Of a stretch of 29,908 nucleotides of DNA, positions 29,907 to 29,908 are shown one piece after another; position 1 is the stretch's first letter, and the number at the start of each line of letters is the position of its first letter. The stretch is taken from the IMG/VR virus record IMGVR_UViG_3300008120_000326, positions 1 through 29,908 of that record, one strand, 5' to 3'. The stretch comes from a virus. The notes below the pieces were generated by a model. That model worked only from the letters and a program-made list of their open reading frames with translations, had not been told where the DNA came from and did not search any database. A program made the translations under genes and the position numbers.

Positions 29907-29908
29907 AA

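Overview
This window looks like part of a large, AT-rich, T4-like (myovirus-type) phage genome. It carries class Ia ribonucleotide reductase genes with a glutaredoxin, a PAAR tail-spike tip followed by a large probable virion protein, a SleB/CwlJ-type endolysin, T4-type late promoter motifs (NATAAATA), free-standing HNH endonucleases, and at least 14 intact tRNA genes, all with encoded CCA ends. The host cannot be read from the sequence. The overall picture suggests an aquatic proteobacterial phage, which is inference.

Layout. (1) 1-8877, plus strand: a tightly overlapping operon with nrdA (5' end missing), a secreted Cys-rich protein, nrdB, a RyR-like protein, a membrane miniprotein, glutaredoxin, an Sm-like protein, PAAR and a 662-aa probable structural protein. 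After a sigma70-like promoter at 6698 come the endolysin, a conserved phage protein, a GT8-like glycosyltransferase and a small unknown gene. (2) 8839-23805: an accessory island of five blocks of alternating strand. They meet tail-to-tail with overlapping stop ends and start head-to-head from short intergenic gaps. The island encodes five radical SAM proteins (two with an N-terminal SPASM/twitch-like Cys region), an ANL adenylating enzyme, a PLP fold-type I aminotransferase-like protein, 2OG-Fe(II) oxygenase-like proteins, an SDR-like protein, an SGNH hydrolase, a methyltransferase, a frameshifted two-domain glycosyltransferase-like gene and several unknown proteins. (3) 23896-26114: a mini-gene with its own promoter motif and terminator, then a near-consensus sigma70 promoter leading through a hairpin-rich leader into a tRNA array. 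The array is broken by an HNH gene sitting inside the remains of a split tRNA, and by a structured tandem repeat. (4) 26144-29906: phage-specific unknown proteins, a second HNH endonuclease, more tRNAs each behind a sigma70-like promoter, and a third convincing 2OG oxygenase on the minus strand.

How it works together. The nrd block would supply deoxynucleotides, the PAAR and 662-aa genes belong to virion assembly, and the endolysin to lysis. The island is the most unusual part. Its enzyme mix (radical SAM, adenylation, PLP, 2OG, SDR, methyltransferase, glycosyltransferase) suggests a multi-step biosynthetic or modification pathway whose product cannot be told from sequence. Its operons begin with a late-promoter motif only 4-8 nt before the start codon, which predicts essentially leaderless transcripts. 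The tRNA units instead use sigma70-type promoters with 17-bp spacing.
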